Positions 16,628 to 24,819 of a stretch of 61,538 nucleotides of DNA are shown piece after piece; position 1 is the first letter of the stretch; each line of letters begins with the position of its first letter. Source of the DNA: an uncultured Ignavibacteria bacterium (GTDB lineage: Bacteria; Bacteroidota; Ignavibacteria; Tepidaquicellales; Tepidaquicellaceae); NCBI GenBank assembly GCA_937924675.1, contig CALEVL010000271.1:1-61538 (forward strand), given 5' to 3'. The translations under genes and the position numbers were made by a program. The notes under the pieces are model-generated. The model ran no database searches and was not told the origin of the DNA. It saw only the letters and a program-made list of their open reading frames with translations.

Positions 16628-17847
16628 ATTTTGCCCCGGCCAAAGAGCAATTTGACCTTGTAAAAAGAGGAACTGTTGAAATCATTCCTGAAGAAGAACT
16701 TTTTCGTAAGCTCGAAGTATCTGTCAAGTCAGGTAAACCACTTAACATAAAACTCGGATGTGATCCGTCACGACCCGATCTTCACATTGGACATGCGGTT
16801 GTATTGAATAAGCTCAGGCAATTTCAGGAGCTTGGTCACAATGCAATTCTGATTGTTGGCGATTATACCGCAATGATTGGAGATCCTTCAGGTAAGAAGA
16901 AAACCAGACCTCAGCTTACATTTGAAGAAACACGAGAGTTTGGAAAATCGTATTTCGAGCAGGCAGGAAAAATACTCGATATTTCCAAGACAAGAATTCT
17001 TTACAATTCAGAGTGGCTGGCCGGAATAACACTTAAGGATTTGATCGGTATCTTAAGTAAATTTACTGTCCAGAGGATTCTTGAGCGTGATGATTTTACA
17101 AACAGACTCAAAGAGCAGACAGAGATTTCGCTTCATGAAATATTATACCCGATCATGCAGGGTTATGATTCTTTTGCAATTGATGCAGATGTAGAACTTG
17201 GTGGCACCGATCAGAAGTTCAATAATCTAGTTGGAAGAGATATGCAGAAGAGATTTGGCAAAGACCAGCAGGTTGTTATTACAATGCCGTTGCTGGAGGG
17301 AACTGATGGGTCCGAGAAAATGAGCAAGTCACTGGATAATGCAATTGGAATTTCTGATCTGCCCAAGGATATTTTTGGCAAGACTATGAGCATTCCTGAC
17401 ACATTGATCTACAAGTATTTTGTATTGTGTACAAATGTCAGTGCGGAAGAATTGAAAGACATAAAGCTGACTTTGGAAGATGAGAACAACAATCCGAGAG
17501 ACATGAAAAGGAAACTTGGAGTTGAACTTGTGAAAATGTACTACGATGAAGAGACTGCTTTGAGGACTATCGAAGAGTTCGATACAATTTTCATAAAGAA
17601 AGAAATTCCGGATGATATACCGGAACTCGAGATGACTGAGAATTCAGTCAGGCTTATAGACCTTCTTACTAATTCCGGACTTACGGATACAAAGAGCAAT
17701 GCAAGGCGACTCATTGAGCAGGGTGCAGTAAATGTAAACGGAACTAAGTTGACAGACATTAATCAGATAATGGAAATACAGCACGGAATGATCTTCAAAG
17801 TTGGAAAGAGAAAATTTCTGAAGATCATAAAACAACAAACTAATTAG
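16624..17847 (+). CDS. tyrS: Tyrosyl-tRNA synthetase
   Basis: This class I synthetase (407 aa) charges tRNA-Tyr. The nucleotide-binding HIGH motif is in DPSRPDLHIGHAVVLNKL, the second signature is GSEKMSKSLDNAI, and the C-terminal 70 residues form an S4 RNA-binding domain (SNARRLIEQGAVNVNGTKL). The length and the GDYTAMIGDPSGKKKTRP segment fit the TyrZ-like subgroup. The start ATG overlaps the end of smpB. A spacer of 28 bases follows before the arginine decarboxylase gene. Confidence 0.97.
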   Translation: MNFAPAKEQFDLVKRGTVEIIPEEELFRKLEVSVKSGKPLNIKLGCDPSRPDLHIGHAVVLNKLRQFQELGHNAILIVGDYTAMIGDPSGKKKTRPQLTFEETREFGKSYFEQAGKILDISKTRILYNSEWLAGITLKDLIGILSKFTVQRILERDDFTNRLKEQTEISLHEILYPIMQGYDSFAIDADVELGGTDQKFNNLVGRDMQKRFGKDQQVVITMPLLEGTDGSEKMSKSLDNAIGISDLPKDIFGKTMSIPDTLIYKYFVLCTNVSAEELKDIKLTLEDENNNPRDMKRKLGVELVKMYYDEETALRTIEEFDTIFIKKEIPDDIPELEMTENSVRLIDLLTNSGLTDTKSNARRLIEQGAVNVNGTKLTDINQIMEIQHGMIFKVGKRKFLKIIKQQTN

Positions 17848-17875
17848 TAAATTTTAATTTACAGGAGACACGAAA

Positions 17876-18421
17876 TTGTTCAAGCCGACAAAACTGTTTT
17901 TCACAAAAGGCGTTGGAAAACATAAGGATTACTTGCAGTCATTCGAACTGGCGCTGAGACAGGCCGGCATAGAGAAATGTAACATTGTAACAGTATCAAG
18001 CATTTTTCCCGGTGGCTGCAAAAGATTAACCGTTGAGCAAGGTATTCAGCTTATGGAACCCGGGCAGATCACTTTCTGTGTTATGGCCAGAAACTTCACA
18101 AATGAACCTAACAGATTAATTGCTGCATCAATCGGTGTTGCACTTCCTTCTGATGACAGTCATTACGGATATATTTCTGAACATCATCCGTTCGGCGAGC
18201 CGGAGAAAATTTCCGGGGAATATGCGGAAGACCTTGCGGCAACAATGCTGGCAACAACACTTGGAGTAGAGTTTGATCCTGAAACCGCATGGAATGAGAG
18301 AGAAAATCTGTATAAGCAGAGCGGAAAGATCATCAAGACATTCAACGTTACGCAATCTGCCGAAGGTGATAAGAATGGACTATGGACTACGGTGATCTCG
18401 TGCGTAGTATTTTTGCCGTAA
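17876..18421 (+). CDS. pdaD: Pyruvoyl-dependent arginine decarboxylase
   Basis: The proenzyme (181 aa) decarboxylates arginine to agmatine, the first step of one route to polyamines. It should cleave itself at the Ser41-Ser42 bond in TVSSIFPGGCKRL (39-51), turning Ser42 into the pyruvoyl cofactor. Other family marks are FFTKGVGKHKDYLQSFELAL, the start of the beta chain, GYISEHHPFGE and the AATMLATTLG helix. The TTG start has a good AGGAGA site upstream. No agmatinase or spermidine synthase gene lies nearby. Confidence 0.92.
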   Translation: MFKPTKLFFTKGVGKHKDYLQSFELALRQAGIEKCNIVTVSSIFPGGCKRLTVEQGIQLMEPGQITFCVMARNFTNEPNRLIAASIGVALPSDDSHYGYISEHHPFGEPEKISGEYAEDLAATMLATTLGVEFDPETAWNERENLYKQSGKIIKTFNVTQSAEGDKNGLWTTVISCVVFLP

Positions 18422-18439
18422 ATCAAAAAATTAAATAAA

Positions 18440-18811
18440 GTGTCCAATAAAATATTGTGGGGTGCATTAATCGGAGTCTCTGCAGCCGTAGCTGCAGCGC
18501 TGATATATGATGGACTCAGTGGCGGCGATGAGGAGGAAGTCATGTATGAAGACTATGAGAATGATGATATCATTGACAAAGCAAATGAATATCTTTCTGA
18601 AGCAAGGGTTAAGGCGCGCGAATTAGTTGACTATGCAAACAGAAAATCCGATGAACTGCTTGGTGAAGCAAACAGCATTCTGCTCATTGCAAAAGAGATG
18701 GCAGAGAGTGTTGTGTCTGGTGGTAATCCTGAAGCGGAAGAAGAACTCAATAATGCCAAAGCTGAAATTGAAAGACTGATCGGCGAATATCAGAACAAAT
18801 TGAAACAGTAA
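18440..18811 (+). CDS. Small YtxH-like membrane protein
   Basis: The product (123 aa, GTG start) has a glycine/alanine-rich membrane helix at about 5-24 (WGALIGVSAAVAAALIYDGL), an acidic spacer, then a long amphipathic helix (about 45-122) of charged heptads likely to form a coiled coil. This resembles YtxH-type proteins, which have a short anchor followed by an apolipophorin-like helix and are often linked to stress. The role is unknown. It ends 1 base from the end of the convergent T9SS cargo gene, with no terminator between them. Confidence 0.7.
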   Translation: MSNKILWGALIGVSAAVAAALIYDGLSGGDEEEVMYEDYENDDIIDKANEYLSEARVKARELVDYANRKSDELLGEANSILLIAKEMAESVVSGGNPEAEEELNNAKAEIERLIGEYQNKLKQ

Positions 18812-18812
18812 T

Positions 18813-20321
18813 TTACTTCAGCAATACAAGCTTCCCGACAGCCGAGTATCTTCCGGATTTTATTCTGAAAAAGTATGCTCCGGAAGAAAATCCATATGCA
18901 TTCAGAATCTGGAAATTCCTTCCGGCATTCCTTAATTCATTCGAAATATATTTTACAATTTTGCCGGACAGATCATATATAACTATTTCTGTCAATCCGC
19001 TTTCCGGTAGAGCAAATCTTAAGGTTGTAACAGGATTAAAGGGATTTGGAAAAACAATAACTTCAATTGAAGAAGGAATAACATTCTCGATTGAGTTCCC
19101 TGCATGCGTCATTATTCCCAATGGCATGAAATCTACAAACCCCAGGACTGAGCTGTCCTGCTTATGAAATATATGAGCCTCGACAGTATCCGGATTGTCT
19201 GAGCCCCACCAGTTGTTTTCTGCTTTTATTGAATCAGGTGTATTGTTGTAAAGATCAAAGGTCTTACCGCTGTTTGAGTTCCAGTAAATTGCATTCAACC
19301 CGTCGTCCTGATTATTCGAATTGTCGAGATTACCCATATTTGGCTTAGCAGTACCTTGTATTGTAATTCCCCAGAGATTTCCCCGAATTTTGTTACCGGT
19401 TACAATGCAGACTTGTGAACTGGCCCCGTTGAAGTTAATTCCGCTACCACCGAGGTTAGGCAAGCCCTGAATATTATTGCTGTCAATTGTATTTCCTCTG
19501 ATGATGATATTTGAACTGCCGCCTCCGACAGCTATTCCATACCTGTTCTTCCGGATAAGATTGTTCTCAATCAATGCGATCGGTATTGAACCAACAGGCA
19601 GAAGTGAGATGCCGCCGCAGTTGTCATATAAGCCGGTAATTGTATTGCCTCTGATCAGAAGAGTATCGCTTGCCGATGCGCCAAGATTGATCTGCGGCAC
19701 ATTTGCATTCTCCGTGTCATTCTCGTAAATCAGATTGCTGATTATCTTTGGTGAAGATGCAATGTTTGCTCCCGAGCCGATTGCAGATCGTCTGTTTCTG
19801 TATATTCTGTTATTGGAGATGATTGAATTTGAGCGGAATAATGAAATCGCATAACTTGAAAACATGCTGTTAAGCGTATTGAATCTTATCGTGCAGCTGT
19901 CAATGAGTATATTGCAATCAAGCATTCTTATTCCGTTGCCGTATTCAAATGTGGTCTTCCTCAGAATTGAGCCGTCACTCTGATCCTCATACTTCAGACC
20001 AAGAAACTTCTGAGATGTGTCTATTGCAGTAATGGTGCCTGCAGATGAGGGATCAATAATCAGAACTCCAAAGATATCAATGAATACCTGTGAGGCAAGT
20101 TTCATGACAAAGTCTGTTTTCACTCTAACAGTATCACTCCCCGAAATGGTAATCGTATCGTTCACGAAATAGCTGCCGGAAGAAAACGTCACATCGCCTG
20201 CAGAGTTTGCAACGAGACTGTCTAAGTTCCATATTTTTCCTGTTCCGGGTGTTGAATAGTTTCCAAGAGATATCTGTGAGGCGGTGAAGAAAAGAATTGC
20301 AGCCAATATGAGTTTTTTCAA
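18813..20321 (-). CDS. Secreted parallel beta-helix protein with type IX sorting domain
   Basis: The product (502 aa) starts with a signal peptide (1-20). Residues about 100-400 show repeated N-x-I/G-N-T-I-x-x-N units (LIYENDTENANVPQINLG, NLIRKNRYGIAVGGGSSN, IIRGNTIDSNNIQGLPNL), the pattern of a right-handed parallel beta-helix (PbH1/NosD-like). The C-terminal 80 residues are a type IX sorting domain with VIVFPNPFNPVTTLRFALPE and a final SGAYFFRIKSGRYSAVGKLV. Such proteins are often surface carbohydrate-binding or lyase-like, but no lyase active-site residues can be assigned. Confidence 0.82.
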   Translation of the reverse strand: MKKLILAAILFFTASQISLGNYSTPGTGKIWNLDSLVANSAGDVTFSSGSYFVNDTITISGSDTVRVKTDFVMKLASQVFIDIFGVLIIDPSSAGTITAIDTSQKFLGLKYEDQSDGSILRKTTFEYGNGIRMLDCNILIDSCTIRFNTLNSMFSSYAISLFRSNSIISNNRIYRNRRSAIGSGANIASSPKIISNLIYENDTENANVPQINLGASASDTLLIRGNTITGLYDNCGGISLLPVGSIPIALIENNLIRKNRYGIAVGGGSSNIIIRGNTIDSNNIQGLPNLGGSGINFNGASSQVCIVTGNKIRGNLWGITIQGTAKPNMGNLDNSNNQDDGLNAIYWNSNSGKTFDLYNNTPDSIKAENNWWGSDNPDTVEAHIFHKQDSSVLGFVDFMPLGIMTHAGNSIENVIPSSIEVIVFPNPFNPVTTLRFALPESGLTEIVIYDLSGKIVKYISNELRNAGRNFQILNAYGFSSGAYFFRIKSGRYSAVGKLVLLK

Positions 20322-20393
20322 TGCCGTAGTTTTTCTTGAAATTAGTAAATTTACTCTTTGCTTATTAATGACTAATTTTTTCCTAAAATATAA

Positions 20394-22049
20394 ATGAACA
20401 TACCCTTCAGAAATCTTCCGGGATACAATGAGTTATTCCTCGATTATATAGATGACTTTGATTCTGTGCGCCGGTTTTATGAGTATGACTTTAACCTGAG
20501 TGAGGATTTCCGCAAATGCATCGAACTTGCATCCGAAAACTACAGAAACAACAGGCCATTTCTGAGAAAGGACCTGACATCAATTCTTTCAGAGCAAAAC
20601 TCTGCTTTCGGGTCCGGACAAAAGACATTTGATAATATTACAGCTCTCAATGACAGCAATACATTTGCTGTTGTTACCGGTCAGCAGGCAGGTTTGCTTA
20701 CGGGACCACTTTATACCATAATCAAAGCGCTCAACACAATTCAACTTTCCGAAAAATTGAATCTCGATTTTCCGGAAAATGATTTTGTTCCGGTCTTCTG
20801 GATGGATACAGATGATCATGACTTTCTGGAGATCAACAATCTCTCTGTAATCTCAAAGGAAAACGAGCTGAAGAAGTTCAGTTATTTTGAGAAGGGAATT
20901 GAAGAAGAAAAATATCTCAAACCTGTCGGAAATCTTTTATATGACAAGGGAATTGATGAACTTGTTAGCGAGCTTTCGGTATCTTTAGGAAAGACAGATT
21001 TTTCGGAATCATTGTTTGAGAATATCTCACTTGCATACAGAGCCGGCAATTCCGTTAAACAGGCATTCGGAATATTTATCAATTCTGTAATTGGAAACAG
21101 TGGAATTGTACTCGTAGATCCTTCCGACCCAAAAATAAAGAATCTCATTAAGCCGGTTTTCGAAAGAGCACTCACATCATCTGCACAGCTTGCAGAGAAA
21201 GTGATTGGCACTACAGTTGACCTCGAGGCATCACATATTGCGCAGGTAAAACCTAAACCGATAAATCTTTTCTATATCCATGATGGAAACAGATATCTGA
21301 TCGAACCAAGGGATGGCGGTAATTATGCACTCAAGAATTCAAGGCAAAAGTTTACAAAGGAAGAAATGTACAGCATGCTGGAGACTTCGCCCGAAAGATT
21401 CAGCTGGAATGTGATTACGCGTCCGGTCTGTCAGGATTTTCTTCTGCCAACTGTTGCATACATTGGTGGTCCGTCCGAAGTGTCATACTTCGCTCAGCTT
21501 CGTGAGGCTTACAAAGTATTTGATATGACCATGCCTGTGATCTATCCGCGAACTTCAGTTACTTTGCTTGACGGAAGAACAAATTCGTTTATGGAAAAGA
21601 ATGAAGTTGAGTTCAGGGAGTTGTTTGATGAAAGGGAAGTGATAAGAACAGTAGTGAAGAAATCCACTGACAAGAACCCCGAGGATATTTTCTCAAAGAT
21701 CAAGGATGAGATTAATGCCGTTTTCTATACATATGACAAAGAGCTTTCTTCAATTGATGTCAATCAAGCTTCTGCATTCGCAAAGCGCTGCACTCAGTTT
21801 ATCGAGTCGCTCGATGTTGCAAGAGACAAGTTCATTTCTGCACAGGAAAGACAAAATGAAGTCATAACCGGTCAGCTTAGAAAAGTGCTGATGAACGTCA
21901 ATCCGGGCTCCTTGCCGCAGGAGCGATTGCTGAATATTTCAATGTTCATAAACAAGTATGGCGAGGCCTTAATTGACACGCTTCTTACTGAGATTTCCAT
22001 AGACACATTCATGCACCAGACAATTGATCCTTCTCCGAAAAGGGAATGA
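20394..22049 (+). CDS. bshC: Bacillithiol synthase BshC (cysteine-adding enzyme)
   Basis: The enzyme (551 aa, full length) adds cysteine to glucosaminyl-malate in the last step of bacillithiol synthesis. Recognition rests on VVTGQQAGLLTGPLYTIIKA, the FWMDTDDHDFLEINNL segment, VLVDPSDPKIKNL, the DFLLPTVAYIGGPSEVSYFAQL core and the coiled-coil C-terminal half. The other genes of the pathway (bshA, bshB) are not here. Its stop overlaps the start of the next gene by 4 bases, so it is co-transcribed with the glycosyltransferase. Confidence 0.95.
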   Translation: MNIPFRNLPGYNELFLDYIDDFDSVRRFYEYDFNLSEDFRKCIELASENYRNNRPFLRKDLTSILSEQNSAFGSGQKTFDNITALNDSNTFAVVTGQQAGLLTGPLYTIIKALNTIQLSEKLNLDFPENDFVPVFWMDTDDHDFLEINNLSVISKENELKKFSYFEKGIEEEKYLKPVGNLLYDKGIDELVSELSVSLGKTDFSESLFENISLAYRAGNSVKQAFGIFINSVIGNSGIVLVDPSDPKIKNLIKPVFERALTSSAQLAEKVIGTTVDLEASHIAQVKPKPINLFYIHDGNRYLIEPRDGGNYALKNSRQKFTKEEMYSMLETSPERFSWNVITRPVCQDFLLPTVAYIGGPSEVSYFAQLREAYKVFDMTMPVIYPRTSVTLLDGRTNSFMEKNEVEFRELFDEREVIRTVVKKSTDKNPEDIFSKIKDEINAVFYTYDKELSSIDVNQASAFAKRCTQFIESLDVARDKFISAQERQNEVITGQLRKVLMNVNPGSLPQERLLNISMFINKYGEALIDTLLTEISIDTFMHQTIDPSPKRE

Positions 22050-23020
22050 ATTCAGCCCGAGGTAATCCCAATAAAATTCTGATTATCAGATTCTCCTCAC
22101 TTGGAGATATAATACTTTCGTTTCCATTACTGAAAAAACTACGGAGGCAGTATCCTCATGCTCAAATTGACTTTGCAACAAAGCCTGAATTTAAAGAAGC
22201 AGTTGAACTTTGTGGAATCGTAAACAGAATTCTCTTACCCGATAAAGGGTTGCCAGCTCTAAGAAGCGAGATAAAGAATGAACAATACGACATCATCTTG
22301 GATATCCATAACAATTTGAAGAGCATTTTTGTAAGCTCTTACAACTCTGATTCAGTCAGAAGATTCAGGAAGAATCATTTCAAGAAATTTGTACTTGTTA
22401 ACGGTGGAATCAACTTGTATGACGAGATCATACCCGTCTATAAAAAATATTTGCTCACTGCCGAAGAAGAGATTGCCAATCAGGGATTTAAATTTGAAAC
22501 TACAGATTTGAATCAGGAAGAAATAAAAATCCCCAAAGGCAAATACATAATAATCGCTCCCGGCTCAAGACATTTTACAAAGACATACCCTGCAGAGAAG
22601 TTTGTGAGTTTCATAAAAACACTTGAGCAAACAGAAGTTGTATTAGTCGGTTCAGGTTCAGATAAAGATACTCAGGTCTGCTCTTATATTGAAAAGGAAT
22701 GCAAAAGGATTACAAACTTTTGCGGAAAACCTAATCTAAAGCAACTTGTTTATCTCATCCGGAATTCGGATATGGTGATATCAAATGATAGCGCGATCAT
22801 GCATCTTGCAGAGGCATTGAACAAAAAAGCAGTTGCAATCTTTGGAAGTACTGTTAAGGAATTTGGATTCTATCCACAGCTGGCATCTTCAATTGTTTAT
22901 GAACAGAGTGGCTTGCAATGCAGACCGTGTTCGCACATTGGACTTAACGAATGTCCGGTAAACTCATTTTTTTGTATGGAAAGAACTTACATTGAAAAAG
23001 ATAAACTTGAATTAAAATAA
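22046..23020 (+). CDS. Glycosyltransferase family 9 (heptosyltransferase-like)
   Basis: The protein (324 aa) has the GT-B fold of ADP-heptose:LPS heptosyltransferases. The N-terminal half begins ILIIRFSSLGDIILSFPLLKKLRRQYP; the C-terminal half has IIIAPGSRHFTKTYPAEKF, VVLVGSGSDKD, and the nucleotide-sugar site MVISNDSAIMHLAEALNKKAV (read in two parts). Its job is probably core lipopolysaccharide or related surface glycan. It overlaps bshC by 4 bases and precedes an RNA methyltransferase by 8. A second, divergent family-9 gene occurs at about 50 kb. Confidence 0.9.
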   Translation: MNSARGNPNKILIIRFSSLGDIILSFPLLKKLRRQYPHAQIDFATKPEFKEAVELCGIVNRILLPDKGLPALRSEIKNEQYDIILDIHNNLKSIFVSSYNSDSVRRFRKNHFKKFVLVNGGINLYDEIIPVYKKYLLTAEEEIANQGFKFETTDLNQEEIKIPKGKYIIIAPGSRHFTKTYPAEKFVSFIKTLEQTEVVLVGSGSDKDTQVCSYIEKECKRITNFCGKPNLKQLVYLIRNSDMVISNDSAIMHLAEALNKKAVAIFGSTVKEFGFYPQLASSIVYEQSGLQCRPCSHIGLNECPVNSFFCMERTYIEKDKLELK

Positions 23021-23028
23021 AGACACAA

Positions 23029-24210
23029 ATGGGCAAGATAACATTGAAAAAGAACGAAGAACGAAGACTGAATGCAGGACATCAGTGGATATTCAGCAAT
23101 GAGATTGATAATATTGAGGATTTAAGTGAGGACATTTGCATTTGCAGTTTGCATGACAACCGCGGCAGTTTTCTGGGAAAAGGATTTTATAACAAGCATT
23201 CTTTGATAGCTTACAGACATCTTACTGCCAAAGATGAAGAGATAGATGAAAAGTTTTTCTTCAAGAGGCTAAGCAAGGCAAATGCACTCAGAAAAAGATT
23301 TAAGCCGGACAGCAATGTTTACAGGCTTTCGAACGGAGAAGCAGATCTCTTGCCGGGACTCATCATAGACAAATACAATGATAAGTATTCTGTGCAGATT
23401 TTTTCTGCAGGGATGGATAGGATGATCGGGGTCATATGCAATGTGCTTACAGAAAATTTCAAAGCAAAGCTGATAGTTGAAAAGAATATGAACTCCATGC
23501 GCAACCTCGAGGGAATAGACCAAAGGGAAGGGGTTTTGTTTTCTGAACCTGAGAATATGGAGACAGAATTTGAATGTGAGATTGACGGAATCAAATATTC
23601 AATTGACTTGCTCAAAGGACAGAAGTCCGGATTCTATTTGGATCAAAGCGAGAACAGAACTTTGATCAGAAAGTATTTTCGAGAAGGTGACATTGTCTTG
23701 GATCTGTTTTGTAATGATGGCGGATTTGCACTTAACGCTGCACACTCAGGTGCAGGTGAAATTACGGCGGTTGATTCTTCCAATATTGCTGTTGAACGAA
23801 CTCTTAAGAATTTTGCTCTCAACGGATTTAAGGCTCCGGAAGTAATTGCGGCGGATTGCTTTGACTATATTAATGATCTGTTTCAGACCAACAAAAGATT
23901 TGACCTTATAATTGTTGATCCGCCATCATTTACAAAGAGTAAGAAAGCAGTAAGGCAGGCTATCAGAGCATATATGGAACTAAATTACAAGTGTATGAGA
24001 TTATTGAAACCGGATTCACTGATGTTCAGTTTTTCATGTTCTCACCATATACATGAAACGGCATTTGAAGAAATGTTGGCTGATTCCGCATCAAAGGCCA
24101 AAAGGACCATACAGTTGCTAGAAAAAAGGACTTGTTCATTCGATCATCCGATTCTTCCTCAAATGCATGAAACTTCCTATTTGAAAGGCTTTTTGGTAAG
24201 AGTGATTTAA
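23029..24210 (+). CDS. Class I rRNA (cytosine-C5) methyltransferase, RlmI-like
   Basis: The product (393 aa) has an N-terminal PUA-like domain (about 1-75, starting LKKNEERRLNAGHQWIFSNEI) and a Rossmann methyltransferase domain with the SAM motif VLDLFCNDGGFALNAAHSGA and the catalytic segment LIIVDPPSFTKSKKAVRQA, then FSCSHHI with the conserved cysteine. This layout matches the RlmI/YccW family that methylates 23S rRNA C1962. It is the last gene of the bshC run; a promoter-like gap of about 90 bp follows. Confidence 0.92.
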   Translation: MGKITLKKNEERRLNAGHQWIFSNEIDNIEDLSEDICICSLHDNRGSFLGKGFYNKHSLIAYRHLTAKDEEIDEKFFFKRLSKANALRKRFKPDSNVYRLSNGEADLLPGLIIDKYNDKYSVQIFSAGMDRMIGVICNVLTENFKAKLIVEKNMNSMRNLEGIDQREGVLFSEPENMETEFECEIDGIKYSIDLLKGQKSGFYLDQSENRTLIRKYFREGDIVLDLFCNDGGFALNAAHSGAGEITAVDSSNIAVERTLKNFALNGFKAPEVIAADCFDYINDLFQTNKRFDLIIVDPPSFTKSKKAVRQAIRAYMELNYKCMRLLKPDSLMFSFSCSHHIHETAFEEMLADSASKAKRTIQLLEKRTCSFDHPILPQMHETSYLKGFLVRVI

Positions 24211-24240
24211 ATTTGCATTAAAATTTCTTGGCATAAGAAT

Positions 24241-24248
24241 TATATTTG
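24241..24248 (+). promoter_or_regulatory. Possible Bacteroidota-type -7 element before the lipoprotein gene
   Basis: TATATTTG fits the TAnnTTTG -7 consensus of the Bacteroidota primary sigma factor and sits 55 bases before the supported TTG start. A well-spaced TTTG at -33 is not obvious (one lies at 24212-24215, about 25 bases upstream, longer than the usual 19-21), so this is only suggestive. Confidence 0.35.
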
Positions 24249-24302
24249 AACACATTAAAAAAGGCAAATCGCCTACAAATACATAAAACTAAGGAGAATA
24301 AT

Positions 24303-24815
24303 TTGAAAAGGTTTCTTTCATATCTAATGCAAATGTCTGCAATTGCATTGATAGCTGTTTCAATTTATAGTTGTTCAGAAGATGACGATCCTGTAACACC
24401 TGTGGGACCGGATGCAAAATCTATCAATGGCACCGTGAATTTCGTTGATGCAAACTTCGTTCCGGGTGGGGGAGTATATTTAATCTCAGCGTATCCCGCT
24501 TCGGGTTGGCCTCCAACGGGTGGTCCGGCTGCATATGATACGATCAATGTGACCGGCTCAACTACAAGTTATGCTTATAAACTTGTTGATCTAAATCCGG
24601 GAAGTTACGTTGTTTCTGTTGGGTACAGAAAGATTACGGGTGGTCAAAGCCCGATCATGTCTGTTTACGGATGTGACACGGCCAGATTCCTCAATGGTGC
24701 GGGTTCAACCTGTTTCTTAAATCCGCCTCTTAAAGCGACAATAGGTTCTAACAACGAAGGAACTGAAGGCATAAACATGCTTTCATGGGCTGATACAACA
24801 AAAAAGGTGTATTGA
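24303..24815 (+). CDS. Secreted lipoprotein upstream of a TonB receptor
   Basis: The start is set at TTG 24303 because AAGGAG (24291-24296) lies 6 bases upstream; the in-frame TTG at 24246 would add 19 residues with no binding site and hide the signal peptide. The 170-aa product has a hydrophobic segment (about 8-22) ending in the lipobox-like VSIYSC, then SEDDDPVTPV, a usual outer-membrane lipoprotein spacer. The rest is a beta-rich domain with a carboxypeptidase-regulatory-like feel and a cysteine pair 20 residues apart near the end. I do not recognise a named family. Placement before the TonB receptor suggests a surface substrate-binding partner. Confidence 0.7.
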   Translation: MKRFLSYLMQMSAIALIAVSIYSCSEDDDPVTPVGPDAKSINGTVNFVDANFVPGGGVYLISAYPASGWPPTGGPAAYDTINVTGSTTSYAYKLVDLNPGSYVVSVGYRKITGGQSPIMSVYGCDTARFLNGAGSTCFLNPPLKATIGSNNEGTEGINMLSWADTTKKVY

Positions 24816-24819
24816 TCTG

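Noticed and set aside
24211..24302. Possible cobalamin riboswitch before the lipoprotein and TonB receptor genes
   Set aside because: Gap is too short (about 90 bp) and the conserved B12-box is not seen.
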